Shown one piece after another: positions 22,651-35,248 of a stretch of 64,000 nucleotides of DNA. The stretch is from Pictodentalium vernedei (lineage: Eukaryota > Mollusca > Scaphopoda > Dentaliida > Dentaliidae), in the NCBI GenBank assembly GCA_031216915.1, contig CM062297.1, forward strand, positions 535,764,971 through 535,828,970, written 5' to 3'. Positions within the stretch are counted from its first letter, which is position 1; every line of letters starts with the position of its first letter. The position numbers and the translations under genes are program-made. The notes below the pieces were generated by a model, which did not search any database, was not told the DNA's origin, and was given only the letters and a program-made list of their open reading frames with translations.

Positions 22651-24273
22651 TGTCAGGGCAAAGCCAGCCTAAATATAGGGGCAAGGGGACTCATATTTAA
22701 AGATATTGTAAGTTCAAAATATATTCCGCATCAAGGCAAAAACCCTACTTGAATTTCACCTCTCTGCAAAGCTGGACATGAAAAAAACACATGTGGTGTA
22801 TATCGAGCTTTAGCGCAGGGACCCAGGGGAGAAACGGTATGTTAGATAAGGTCTAATCTCATTTAATTTATACAGTAGTCGCGAGTCTTCTGAGACGTAA
22901 TCGGTTGGTGGCAAGATATCGTCATGGCCAATTAAGAAACGAGATTCTACAACGATAGAAATGTCTATCGTATCGTCATCTGATCATTAGGTAGCAATAA
23001 TGGCAAGAACGAATTGGTTTTCTCGACAAGTGAAATCACCGTTAAGTCACGCGCGGGATGATTTGTATTGATTCTGTCTCGATATATGTCATCTCCCACC
23101 GTTTTGACAGGTGGACAAATGAGCGTCGGTCCACCTGACAGTTTAGGGTAAAAAGTATACATACCTTGAAGAGCAGAGCATTAGACACACACTTGGGGTC
23201 ACACACACGTTGGTGAAGTCCAGGACAGGCGGACTCTGTTTCCTGGCATAAGGGTACCTTCGATCACAGGACCCTGAAACGGCTGGAATCGCCAGAGAGG
23301 GCATTCCACGATTAATTTAGCTTAACGTTGATAGGCGGCTACGGGGCCGGATTCGTGAGAAGGAACACCCCAGGTGGAACGTTAAAGTTTAGATTGTCGG
23401 GTAGCAGCCTGCAATAGTCAGAAGTGTAGGTTAATTATATTGTGCGTATTAACCCTTTGAAGCGTCAGACTGATTGCGTTCTGAGTAGTTTGTTTTGCTT
23501 ACATTGACATCGTAATACCGACTGGAGATCGGTGTGAGTGACAATTTCGCCCTAGCACAAAAAGGGGCATTTGTGAATCGTGAATTCAACCAGGAACGGT
23601 GAATATTTCAATAGGACTTTCACGGAGGACTTTCAAAAGGCACATAAGGTATGAGTAGGCAATATCTGACCCAAATCAGAAGTACGGTGGCTTTATAGAT
23701 GACGAACATTGCTGGTCGGAACCCTCCGACAGCCAGAGGTACAGTTACGCGCAGACATTGACATTTGAGCCTAAGCGGGTGAAGCTCTTATGGCAAGCTC
23801 ACAGTAATAACATTTCCGATTTGTGAAGCTCTTATGGCGAGCTCACGGTAGTAACATTTCCAGTGTGTAGACTATAGTGCCAGTACAGGGCTATAGAATG
23901 ACTATATGATTGTTGAGAATTGTTTAACCCTAGCGACCCATTTTCTGTGAAAAGAATCGAATTGTTGATTGTTGAAATATTGAAACGGATTTATTTTTAT
24001 GTGTAAATAAAAGAATCGTTGTTACTTTAAGTCATTCTTTCCATTATACAGCCTGAAGTGATTAGGAATCACACCTAACGGAAATCGAACCTATTTCAGG
24101 CCAATTTTGCAGAGAAGGAATCACGGCGTTGGTCTAACTCAGCTCCCTGCGCCGAGTTCGCGACACTTGGATTCCGACCCTCCACGTTGGTCTAATTTTC
24201 CCGCAACTTCATTTGCGGGACTAAATAACCCCACGTCAGCCCAGGCCTTACGGGGCCTCAGGTGTTCCTGACA
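22651..24273 (+). repeat. 5' LTR of A
   Basis: 1.6-kb repeat that recurs at 27977-29606 and, reversed, at 33645-35243. It is unusually long for its internal region. Open frames inside it are chance. Confidence 0.93.
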
Positions 24274-24597
24274 TTGATTGGCGAGGCTACCAGGATATTT
24301 GTAAAAGGTAAAAAATGGCTATATGGAAATTTTGTTTTATTTTAACGGCGGTTCTGTTTATGTTTTGACGCGTTCGGTCAGCTGATGCCGTTCAAGGGTT
24401 TAATATCGCAATACAGTAGTCCCCAAGAGGATACTTAGTAGCCACTATAACTACGGTAGGTTTCAGAATATTTGGGGCGTTTAATTACGTTAAATTACAC
24501 GGGTAAATTAGGATTAATTGCCATATTTTTTTTCTTTCTTTCTTTTCCTTCTTCATTCTTTCTGACGAGTGTTGAAGATAGAAAGAAAAAATCAAAA

Positions 24598-27081
24598 TGG
24601 ATGTTGTTACACCCCTCGCCCGACTGGTATCATTAGGCAAGGAAATGGGCCGAACTTCATAAGTTCGTTAAAGATGAACAGAAACGTGAGGCTAAGGAGA
24701 TTGCCTTACGTAATGACGCAAGGGAGAGAGAAGCCCAGTTAGAACGAGAGCATGAGAAAGACGCAAGAGAGGCAAAAGAGTGAGAGATCCAATTAGAACG
24801 AGAGCGTGAGAAAGACGCAAGAGAGGCAAAAGAGCGAGAGATTCAGTTAGAAAGGGAGAGAGAGAAAGATGCGAGAGAGGCGAGAGAGAGGGCAGCCCAA
24901 TTAGGAAGGGAGGCAGAACGAGAGCTCGAACAACAGAGGCACGAGAGAGAATTAGAGCTCCTCAGAGCAAGGGCCGATGTGGAGAATGAAAGTCGGCGCT
25001 CAGGGGACGGGAGTGCAGGGGTAGCAATTCATGCCCCACGCCCCCACCTCGCTCATTTTAATGAAAACACAGATGACTTGGACTCGAACTTGGAGAGGTT
25101 CGAGCGTGTTGCCTCCAGTCAAATATGGCCAGAAGACACATGGGCTATGTGCTTGAGCCCTTTGTTGTCAGGTAACGCCCTCGAGGCTTATACCAGTATG
25201 CCTCCTGCACTTCTTAACGACTACAGTGAGCTGAAGAATGCCATCCTTCGGAGATACCAGCTCACTGAAGAAGGATTCCGGACCAAGTTCCGAGAGATTA
25301 AGCAGGAGAAGGGAGATACAGTACCTCAGTATTTTGCCCGAGCTAGGCGGTACTTTGACAGATGGACTGATCTCGCAGAAGTGAATGAGTCATATGGAGC
25401 CCTGCGAGATCTATTTCTCCGGGAGCAGTTTTTAACTACATGCTCCAAGGAGTTGGGCCTGTTCATCAAGGAAAGGGGTCCGCCCACCTATGATGAGATG
25501 GCAACTGTGGCAGAACGCTACATCGAGGCCCACGGTGGGAGTGTAAACGCACCCAAATCGGCTAGGGGTGGGGCAAACGGGTTGGCAATGGCACCCGTAA
25601 GGCAACACCACCCCGATCCTCCTGCGTCGCAGACCAGCCGGAAGGGGAGCGCTCCCAAGGACACCACTTGTTTTATCTGCAACAAGCGGGGTCATATTGC
25701 CAGGGACTGCTGGCAGAAGCAGGTAAGGACCACTGGGAACATTAGACCACCTCAGCAGGGGGCCGGGAACGCAGCGCCAAGGGGTTGGAAGCAAGGTGAC
25801 CGCGTAGATCCAGGGCCCAGTAGACAGACGGCAGCGTTCTGTCAAACTATCGGTCCAGAACACAGTCCACTCCGGGAATGTATACAAGAGGGAGAATTAA
25901 GGCTGGAAGGCGGGAAGGTTGTCCCGATAATAAGTGGCATGTGTGAGAGGCTCACAACTTCGCAGGAGAAGGTTGATATGCCAGTGCACCCAGGGTATGT
26001 GGGACAAAGGGAGATCCGTCTGCTCCGAGATTCTGGGTGCTCCTCTGCAGCGGTTAGAAGGCAACTGGTTGACGACAAGCAATTGTTGGGGCGCGACCAT
26101 TTGTGTATTTTGATAGATGGGACCGTTAGAAGGCTCCCCATCGCGCGGATAACTGTGGATACCCCATTTTATTGTGGCGAAGTGGAAGCCATGTGCATTG
26201 AATCACCTGTGTATGACCTGGTCATAGGTAATATCCCAGGGGTGAGGGCAAGCCCTGATGAGTTATGGTCCAGGGGTAGGGGGCCAAGTGAGGGCCCAAC
26301 GAGGGCAAAGGAAGTTCAAGTCGGTGGGCAAGGAGCCCCGGCGGTTGCACTCGGTAACGTACCGAGTAAGGATGGGAAGGTTCCCAGGGGGAACCAACCC
26401 GATGGTCCAGGGGATGGCCCCTACACGACGAAATGTCGGAAAGTTTCAGGAGGGACGACTCCTGTCCAATTAGGGAGAAGGGGCCGCAGGCGATCCAGGC
26501 TAAACGCCAAACAGCGAGGGAAACCGATGGGATCATTGGGGAAAGACCCTCAAGCAAATTTATGTGGGGGAGTTGAGCGCCCCAAGAAGTCGGTGTCACC
26601 CGTGTGGAGAGGGGAGGCCAGACCCACGCAAATGGCTGGGCAAACTTCCCAAGAATTGAGAGGGCACGGGTCAATACAAGTTGAGGGCGTTAAAGTGGAT
26701 GGGACCGCTAAGATGGGCGCCCAAGGGGCCGAGGAAAGGGTCCACAAATCAAAGGAGAAGCATCCTAGGTGGTGGAGACCACGCAGTGAGTGCCGGGGGC
26801 GCACAGCGCCCAAGGTGCGCAAGAAGTCGTCGCAACGGACCGGGAGGTCGACGGCACAAGGGCCAAGGGCGGCCAGTGTCGTTCGAACGACGGTAGTCGC
26901 CGGGACGAGTGAGCCTGGGGGATATAGCGCCAAGGGAAGCTCTTGGGAATGCGACAATGACAGGGTATGGGGACCCTGGTGGAATACCCGTAGAAATAAC
27001 GGGGCGAGAAGTAGGGGTGTGTCAAAGGTTACCCAAGGGGATACTGGGAACCGGGCCCCTACCAATGGTCGGTGGTTATAA
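24598..27081 (+). pseudogene. A: gag-protease region (fossil)
   Basis: A start MDVVTPLARLVSLGKEMG (about 24598) leads into a charged stretch with near-repeats of REREKDAREAKE (24700-24960). A Ty3/gypsy capsid-like region follows (LSGNALEAYTSMPPALLNDY near 25170-25230, FREIKQEKGDTVPQYFARAR near 25290-25350). Next come a CCHC zinc knuckle (CFICNKRGHIARDC, 25670-25712), a retropepsin-like region (LLRDSGCSS near 26020, LVIGNIPG near 26220), and a long basic, proline- and glycine-rich tail to 27081. I see no polymerase domains. Fossil; breaks not itemised. Confidence 0.82.
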
Positions 27082-27976
27082 AGAAGCAATAGTTGGGTGG
27101 CTGTGGGCCTGGTGTCGGGGACGGGAGGTCCAGTCGCAAATATTTTTGTGGGTGAGGTGATGAGTTTCGTAAACCCGGTGTTAAGGCCCGGAAGGAATTT
27201 TCTTATTTTAGTATTATTATTGCTCTGACTGCTGACTAGAGTTGTTTGTGAGTGCGAATGTGAGATACACTGCCCCGTTCGTCGCATGTGCGTGGACGGG
27301 GAGCCTGTGTGTCGAGTTTTGTAAGTGTGGGACGCACAAACCCGGCGTTAAGGACCGGGGAAACTGTGTTTGTTTTTATTAACGAGAGTTTGTTGTGAAT
27401 GTGAGGCACACTAACCCCGTCTGTCGCAAAGGCGCGGTCGGGAAATCTGTGTGTTGAATGTGTGAGTGTGTGAGGCACAATTTTAATCCCCTGGTTGAGC
27501 TTTGCGAGGGTGAGGCTCAATATAATGCAGGGGTCGTTTGCCCCTTCACAAGTCATAGGGGAATGGGAGGCGAAGTTACACTCCGTTGGAATTAACCCAT
27601 CTGACGCAAAGGCGGACGGTGTTACCCGTCGGAGTGAGTGCCAAGTGAACTGTTTGCAAAATGGGCGAATGTGTATAAAAATGTGTATGTTTAGGTGTAA
27701 ATATATAGTATTAGAGAGAGAGAGTGCTGCAAATCTAAGGATAAGGCTACTCTCCATATGTAAACCCCCAAGACGGGAGCATGTGGTGGCGCGTGTGTCG
27801 TGGGAATCGACATGGCCGACGCATGAGCCCGGTCATGACCCCCACGACCACTAGGGTACAGTTTTGTAGTCTTGAACATGATGGTAGATCGTAAAAAAGG
27901 TGTGAGAGGCGAGCGTGCGTGGCTTTGCCCCTTGTGTTTTAAGAGATACACAGGGTGTTTCTCTCGGGAAGGGAGT

Positions 27977-29606
27977 TGTCAGGGCAAAGCCAGCCTAAAT
28001 ATAGGGGCAAGGGGCCTCATATTTAAAGATATTGTAAGTTCAAAATATATTCCGCATCAAGGCGAAAACCCTACTTGAATTTCACCTCTCTGCAAAGCTG
28101 GACATGAAAAAAAACACATGTGGTGTATATCCAGCTTTAGCGCAGGGACCCAGGGGAAAAACGGTATGTTAGATAAGGTCTAATCTCATTTAATTTATAC
28201 AGTAGTCGCGAGTCTTCTGAGACGTAATCGGTTGGTGGCAAGATATCGTCACGGCCAATTAAGAAACGAGATTCTAAAACGATAGAAATGTCTATCGTAT
28301 CGTCATCTGATCATTAGGTAGCAATAATGGCAAGAACGAATCGGTTTTCTCGACAAGTGAAATCACCGTTAAGTCACGCGCGGGATGACTTGTATTGATT
28401 CTGTCTCGATATATGTCATCTCCCACCGTTTTGACAGGTGGACAGATGAGCGTCGGTCCACCTGACAGTTTAGGGTAAAAAGTATATATACCTTGAAGAG
28501 CAGAGCATTAGACACACACTTGGGGTCACACACACGTTGGTGAAGTCCAGGACAGGCGGACTCTGTTTCCTGGCATAAGGGTACCTTCGATCACAGGACC
28601 CTGAAACGGCTGGAATCGCCAGAGAGGGCATTCCACGATTAATTTAGCTTAACGTTGATAGGCGGCTACGGGGCCGGATTCGTGAGAAGGAACACCACAG
28701 GTGGAACGTTAAAGTTTAGATTGTCGGGTAGCAGGTATCAGCCTGCAATAGTCAGAAGTGTAGGTTAATTGTATTGTGCGTATTAACCCTTTGAAGCGTC
28801 AGACTGATTGCGTTCTGAGTAGTTTGTTTTGCTGTCGAAGCATCGTAATACCGACTGGAGATCGGTGTGAGTGACAATTTCGCCCTAGCACAAAAAGGGG
28901 CATTTGTGAATCGTGAATTCAACCAGGAACGGTGAATATTTCAATAGGACTTTCACGGAGGACTTTCAAAAGGCACATAAGGTATGAGTAGACAATATCT
29001 GACCCAAATCAGAAGTACGGTGGCTTTATAGATGACGAACATTGCTGGTCGGAACCCTACGACAGCCAGAGGTACAGTTACGCGCAGACGTTGACATTTG
29101 AGCCTAAGCGGGTGAAGCTCTTATGGCGAGCTCACAGTAATAACATTTCAGATTTGTGAAGCTCTTATGGCGAGCTCACGGTAGTAACATTTCCAGTGTG
29201 TAGACTATAGTGCCAGTACAGGGCTATAGAATGATTATATGATTGTTGAGAATTGTATAACCCTAGCGACCCATTTTCTGTGAAAAGAATCGAATTGTTG
29301 ATTGTTGAAATATTGAAACGGATTTATTTTTATGTGTAAATAAAAGAATCGTTGTTACTTTAAGTCATTTTTTCCATTATACAGCCTGAAGTGATTAGGA
29401 ATCACACCTAACGGAAATCGAACCTATTTCAGGCCAATTTGGCAGAGAAGGAATCACGGCGTCGGTCTAACTCAGCTCCCTGCGCCGAGTTCGCGACACT
29501 TGGATTCCGACCCTCCACGTTGGTCTAATTTTCCCGCAACTTCTTCAGCGGGACTAAATAACCCCACGTCAGCCCAGGCCTTACGGGGCCTCAGGTGTTC
29601 CTGACA
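27977..29606 (+). repeat. 3' LTR of A
   Basis: Near-identical partner of 22651-24273. Directly followed by the CTTTT target duplication and then by the continuing LTR of B. Confidence 0.93.
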
Positions 29607-30005
29607 CTTTTATTTACAAATAAAAATAAAGCCGTTTCAATATTTCAACAATCAACAATTCGATTCTTTTCACAGAAAATGGGTTGCTAGGGTTAAACAA
29701 TTCTCAACAATTATATATTCTCAATTGTCCGTGACGATATCCTGCCACCAACCGATTACGTCTCGTAAGACTCGCGACTACTGTATAAATTAAATGAGAT
29801 TCGACCTTATCTAACATACCGTTTCTCCACTGGGTCCCTACCCTGAAGCTGGATATACACCACGTGTGTTTTTTCCATGTCCAGCTTCACAGAGAAGTGA
29901 AATTCACGTAGGGTTTTCGCCTTGATGCGGAATATCTTTTGAACTTACACTATCTTTATATATGAGGCCCCTTGCCCCTATATTTACGCTGGCTTTGCCC
30001 TGACA

Positions 30006-33000
30006 ACTCCCTTCCCGAGAGAAACACCCTGTGTATCTCTTAAAACACAAGGGGCAAAGCCACGCACGCTCGCCTCTCACACCTTTCTACAATCTACCCA
30101 TCATGTTCAAGACTACAAAACTGTACCCTAGTGGTCGTGGGGCTCATGACCGGGCTCATACGTCGGTCATGTCGATTCCCACGACACACACGCCACCATA
30201 TGCTCCCGTCTTGCGGGTTTACATATGGAGAGTAGCCTTATCCTTAGATTTGCAGCACTCTCTCTCTCTCTCGCTCTAATACTACATATTTACACCTAAA
30301 CATATACATTGTTATACACATTCGCCCATTTTGCAAACAGTTCACTTGGCACTCACTCCGACGAGTAACACCGTCCGCGCCTTTGCGTCAGATGGGTTAA
30401 TTCCAACGGAGTGTAACTTCGCCTCCCATTCCCCTATGTCTTGTGAAGGGGCAAACGACCCCTGCATTATGTTGAGCCTCACCCTCGCAAAGCTCAACCA
30501 GGGGATTAAAATTGTGCCTCACACACTCACACATTCAACACACAGATTTCCCGACCGCGCCTTTGCGACAGACGGGGTTAGTGTGCCTCACACTCACAAC
30601 AAACTCTCGTCAATAAAACAAACACAGTTTCCCGGGGCCTTAACACCGGGTATGTGCATCCCACACTTACAAAACTCGACACACAGGCTCCCCGTCCACG
30701 CACACGCGACGGACGGGGCAGTGTATCTCACATTCGCACTCACAACCAACTCTAGTCAGCAGTCAGAGCAATAATAATACTAAAATAAGAAAATTCCTTC
30801 CGGGCCTTAACACCGGGTTTACGAAACTCATCACCCCATCCACAAAAATATTTGCGACTGGAGCCCCCGTCCCAGACACCAGGCCCACAGCCACCCAACT
30901 ATTGCTTCTTTATAACCACCGACCATTGGTAGGGGTCCGGCTCCCAGTATACCCTTGGGTAACCCTTGACACACCCCTACTTCTCGCCCCGTTATTTCTA
31001 CGGGTATTCCACCAGGGTCCCCATACCCTGTCATTGTCGCATTCCCAAGAGCTTCCCTTGGAGCTATATCCCCCAGGCTCAATCATCCCGGCGATTACCT
31101 TCGTTCGAGCGACACTGGCCGCCCTTGGCCCTTGTGCCGTCGACCCCCCGGTCCGTTGCGACTACTTCTTGCGCACCTTGGGCGCTGTGCGCCCCCAGCA
31201 CTCACTGTGTGGTCTCCGCCACCTAGGATGCTTCTCCTTTGGTTTGTGGACCCTTTCCTCGGCCCCCCTGGGCGCCCACCTTAGCGGTCCCATCCACTTT
31301 AATACCCTCAACTTGTGTTGACCCGTGCTCTCTCAATTCTGGGGAAGTTTGCCCAGCCATTTGCGTGGGTCTGACCTCACCTCTCCACACGGGTGACACC
31401 GACTTCTTGGGGCGCTCAACTCCCTCACATAAATCTGCTTGAGGGTCTTTCCCAATGACCCCATTGGGTTCCCTCGCTGTTTGGCGCTTAGCCTGGACCG
31501 CCTGCGGCCCCTTCTCCCTAATTGGACAGGAGTCGTCCCTCCTGAAATTTTCCGACATTTCGTCGTGTAGGGGCCATCGGATTGGTTCCCCCTGGGGACC
31601 TTCCCTTCCTTACTCGGTACGTTACCGAGTGCAACCGCCGGGGGTCCTTGCCCACTGACTTGAGCTTCCTTTGCCCTCGTTGGGCCCTCACCTGGCCAGC
31701 TACCCCTGGACCATAACTGATCAGGGCTTGCCCTCACCCCTGGGATATTACCTATGACCAGGTCATACACAGGTGATTCAATGCACATGGCCTCCACTTC
31801 GCCACAATAAAATGGGGTATCCACCGTTATCCTCGCGATGGGGAACCGTCTAACGGTCCCATCTATCAAAATACACAAATGGTCGCGCCCCAACAATTGT
31901 TTGTCGTCAACCAGTTGCCTTCTAACCGCTGCAGAGGAGCACCCAGAATCCCGGAGCAGACGGACCTCCCTTTGTCCCACATACCCTGGGTACACTGGCA
32001 TATTAACCTTCTCCTGCGAAGTTGTGAGCCTCTCACACATGCCACTTATTATCGGGACAACCTTCCCGCCTTAATTCTCCCTCTTGTATACATTCCCGGA
32101 GGGGACTGTGTTCTGGACCGATAGTTTGACAGAACGCTGCCGTCTGTCTACTTTGCCCTGAATCTACGCGGTCACCTTGCTTCCAACCCCTTGGTGCTGC
32201 GTTTCCGGCCCCCTGCTGAGTTGATCTAATGTTCCCAGTGGTCCTAACCTGCTTCTGCCAGCAGTCCCTGGCAATATGACCCCGCTTGTTGCAGATAAAA
32301 CAAGTGGTGTCCTTGGGAGTGCTCTCCTTCCGGCTGGTCTGCGACGCAGGCGGATTGGGGTGGTGTTACCTTACGGGTGCCATTGCCAACACGTTTGCCT
32401 CACCCCTAGCCGATTTGGGCGCGTTTACACTCCCACCGTGGGCCTCGATGTAGCGTTCTGCCACAGTTGCCATCTCAACATAGGTGGGCGGACCCCTTTC
32501 CTTGATGAACAGGCCCAACTCCTTGGAGCATGTAGTTAAAAACTGCTCCCGGAGAAATAGATCTCGCAGGGCTCCATATGACTCATTCACTTCTGCGAGA
32601 TCAGTCCAGCGGCCAAAGTACCGCCTAGCTCGGGCAAAATACTGAGGTACTGTTTCTCCCTTCTCCTGCTTAATTTCTCGGAACTTGGTCCGGAATCCTT
32701 CTTCAGTGAGCTGGTATCTCCTAAGGATGGCATTCTTCGGTTCGCTGTAGTCGTTAAGAAGTGCAGGAGGCATACTGGTATAAGCCTCGAGGGCTTTACC
32801 CGACAACAAAGGGCTCAAGCACATAGCCCATGTGTCTTCTGGCCACATTTGACTGGAGGCAAAACTCTCGAACCTCTCCAAGTAGGAGTCCAAGTCATCT
32901 GTGTTTTCATTAAAATCAACGAGATGGGTGCGTGGGGCATGAATTGCTACCCCTGCACTCCCGTCCCCCGAGCGCCGACTTTCATTCTCCACATCGGCCC

Positions 33001-33644
33001 TTGCTTCGAGGAGCTCTAATTCTCTCTCGTGCCTCTGTTGTTCGAGCTCTCGTTCTGCCTCCCTTGCCTCCCTTGCTAATTGGGCTTCTCTCTCCCTCGC
33101 CTCTCTTGCATCTTTCTCTCTCTCCCTTTCTAACTGAATCTCTCGCTCTTTCGCCTCTCTTGCTGCTTGGGCCTCTCTCTCCCTTGCGTCATTACGTAAT
33201 GCAATCTCCTTGGCCTCACGTTTCTGCTCATCTTTAACGAACTTCTGAAGTTCGGCCCCCTGAAAGCCCATTTCCTTGCCTAATGATACCAGTTGGGCGA
33301 GGGGTGTAACAACATCCATTTTGATTTTTCTTTCTATCTTCAACACACGTCAGAAAGAATGAAGAAGGAAAAGAAAGAAAGAAAGAAAATATATGGCAAT
33401 TAATCCTAATTTACCTGTGTAATTTAACGTAATTAAACGCCCCAAATATTCTGAAACCTACCGCAGTTATAGTGGTTACTAAGTATCCTCTTGGGGACTA
33501 CTGTATTGCGATATTAAACCCTTGAACGGCATCCGCTGACCGAACACGTCAAAACATAAACAGAACCGCCGTTAAAATAAAACAAAATTTCCATATAACC
33601 ATTTTTTACCTTTTAGAAATATCCTGGTAGCGCTCGCCAATCAA
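30006..33644 (-). pseudogene. B: internal gag-protease region (fossil)
   Basis: Reading on the minus strand: a start MDVVTPLAQLVSLGKEMG at about 33320, a long charged heptad-like stretch (REREAQ/REREKDARE), a capsid-like region (LSGKALEAYTSMPPALLNDY), a CCHC-type knuckle remnant, and a protease-like stretch (LLRDSGCSSAAVRRQLV). Composition matches the corresponding part of A throughout. The plus-strand open frames here are shadows. It is a broken fossil. Confidence 0.8.
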
Positions 33645-35243
33645 TGTCAGGACACCTGAGGCCCCGTAAGGCCTGGGCTGGCGTGGGGTTATTTAGTCCC
33701 GCTGATGAAATTGCGGGAAAGTTAGACCAACGTAGAGGGTCGGAATCCAAGTGTCGCGAACTCGGCGCTGGGAGCTGAGTTCGACCGGCGCTGTGATTTC
33801 TCCTCTGCCAAATTGGCCTAAGATAGGTTCGATTTCCGTTAGGTGTGATTCCTAATCACTTCAGGCTGCGTAATGGAAAGAATGATTTAAAGTAACAACA
33901 AGTAACTTCTTTTATTTACACATAAAAATAAATCCGTTTCAATATTTCAACAATCAACAATTCGATTCTTTTCACAGAAAATGGGTTGCTAGCGTTAAAC
34001 AATTCTCAACAATTATATAGTCATTCTACAGCCCTGTACTGGCACTATAGTCTACACACTGGAAATGTTACTGCCGTGAGCTCGCCATAAGAGCTTCACA
34101 AATCGGAAATGTTATTACCGTGAGCTCGCCATAAGAGCTACACCCGCTTAGGCTCAAATGTCAACGTCTGCGCGTAACTGTACCTCTGGCTGTCGGAGGG
34201 TTCCGACCAGCAATGTTTGTCATCTATAAAGCCACCGTACTTCTGATTTGGGTCAGATATTGTCTACTCATACCTTATGGGCCTTTTGAAAGTCCTCCGT
34301 GAAAGTCCTATTGAAATGTTCACTGTTCCTGGTTGAATTCACGATTCACAAATGCCCCTTTTTGTGCTAGGGCGAAATTGTCACTCACACCGATCTCCAG
34401 TCGGTATTACGATGCTTCGACAGCAAAACAAACTACTCAGAACGCAATCAGTCTGACGCTTCAAAGGGTTAATACGCACAATACAATTAACCTACACTTC
34501 TGACTATTGCAGGCTGATACCTGCTGCTCGACAATCTAAACTTTAATGTTTCACCTTGGGTTTTTCCTTCTCAACGAATTTGGCACTGTAGCCGCCTATC
34601 AACCTTAAGCTAAATCAATCGTGGAATGCCCTCTCTGGCGATTCCAGCCGTTTCAGGGTCCTGTGATCGAAGGTACCCCTATGCCAGGAAACAGAGTCCG
34701 CCTGACCTGGACTTCACCAACGTGTGTGTGACCCCAAGTGTGTGTCTAATGCTCTGCTCTTCAAGGTATATATACTTTTTTACCCTAAACTGTCAGGTGG
34801 ACCGACGCGCATCTGTCCATCTGTCAAAACGGTGGGAGATGACGTATATCGAGGCAGAATCAATACAAGTCATCTCGCGCGTGACTTAACGGTGATTTCA
34901 CTTGTCGAGAAAACCGATTCGTCCCTGCCACACATTGTCATGACAGACATTTCTATCTTTTAGAATCTCGTTTCTCAATTGGCCGTGACGATATTCTGCC
35001 ACCAACCGATTACGTCTCCTGTATAAATTAAATGAGATTAGACCTTATCTAACATACCGTTTCTCCCATGGGTCCCTGCCCTGAAGCTGGATATACACCA
35101 CGTGTGTTTTTTCCATGTCCAGCTTCACAGAGAAGTGAAATTCACGTAGGGCTTTCGCCTTGATGCGGAATATCTTTTGAACTTACACTATCTTTATATA
35201 TGAGGCCCCTTGCCCCTATATTTGGGCTGGCTTTGCCCTGACA
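33645..35243 (-). repeat. 5' LTR of B
   Basis: Matches the two LTRs of A (reverse orientation) over its whole length. It ends next to the CAAAC duplication. A TGGCGAGCGCTACCAGG sequence 5 bases inside the internal region (minus strand) is a candidate primer-binding site. Confidence 0.88.
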
Positions 35244-35248
35244 CAAAC

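Larger units (their letters stand above)
22651..29606 (+). mobile_element. A: LTR retrotransposon fossil of the same family, nested in B's LTR
   Basis: The LTRs lie at 22651-24273 (1623 bp) and 27977-29606 (1630 bp), with ends TGTCAGGGC and CAGGTGTTCCTGACA. They look almost identical by eye, so A is the youngest layer. It is flanked by CTTTT at 22646-22650 and 29607-29611. A purine tract (gggaagggag) precedes the 3' LTR. A candidate primer-binding sequence TGGCGAGGCTACCAGGA starts 5 bases after the 5' LTR. The internal 3.7 kb holds gag and protease only. It looks close to whole for its non-autonomous type, with a few breaks. Confidence 0.92.
22397..35243 (-). mobile_element. B: LTR retrotransposon fossil, gag-protease type, minus strand
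   Basis: The LTRs lie at 33645-35243 (5' LTR, 1599 bp) and 22397-30005 (3' LTR, a shorter copy into which element A is inserted). Ends are TGTCAGG/CCTGACA. The element is flanked by CAAAC at 22392-22396 and 35244-35248, a 5-bp target duplication. The internal region (30006-33644) holds a gag with an acidic/basic coiled-coil start, a zinc knuckle, and a retropepsin-like stretch around 31900-32000. I see no reverse transcriptase or integrase, as in A. It is broken with several breaks and looks older than A. Confidence 0.9.

Noticed and set aside
22289-22684. 131-codon minus-strand frame across the B LTR and A LTR border
   Set aside because: It spans an insertion junction between two LTRs and has no domain. 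Chance frame.
25432-27287. Long open frames on the strand opposite the gag of A (and the plus-strand frames across 30902-32539 opposite B)
   Set aside because: Shadows of GC-rich gag-protease coding sequence. The sense strand has the recognisable domains and matches between the two elements.
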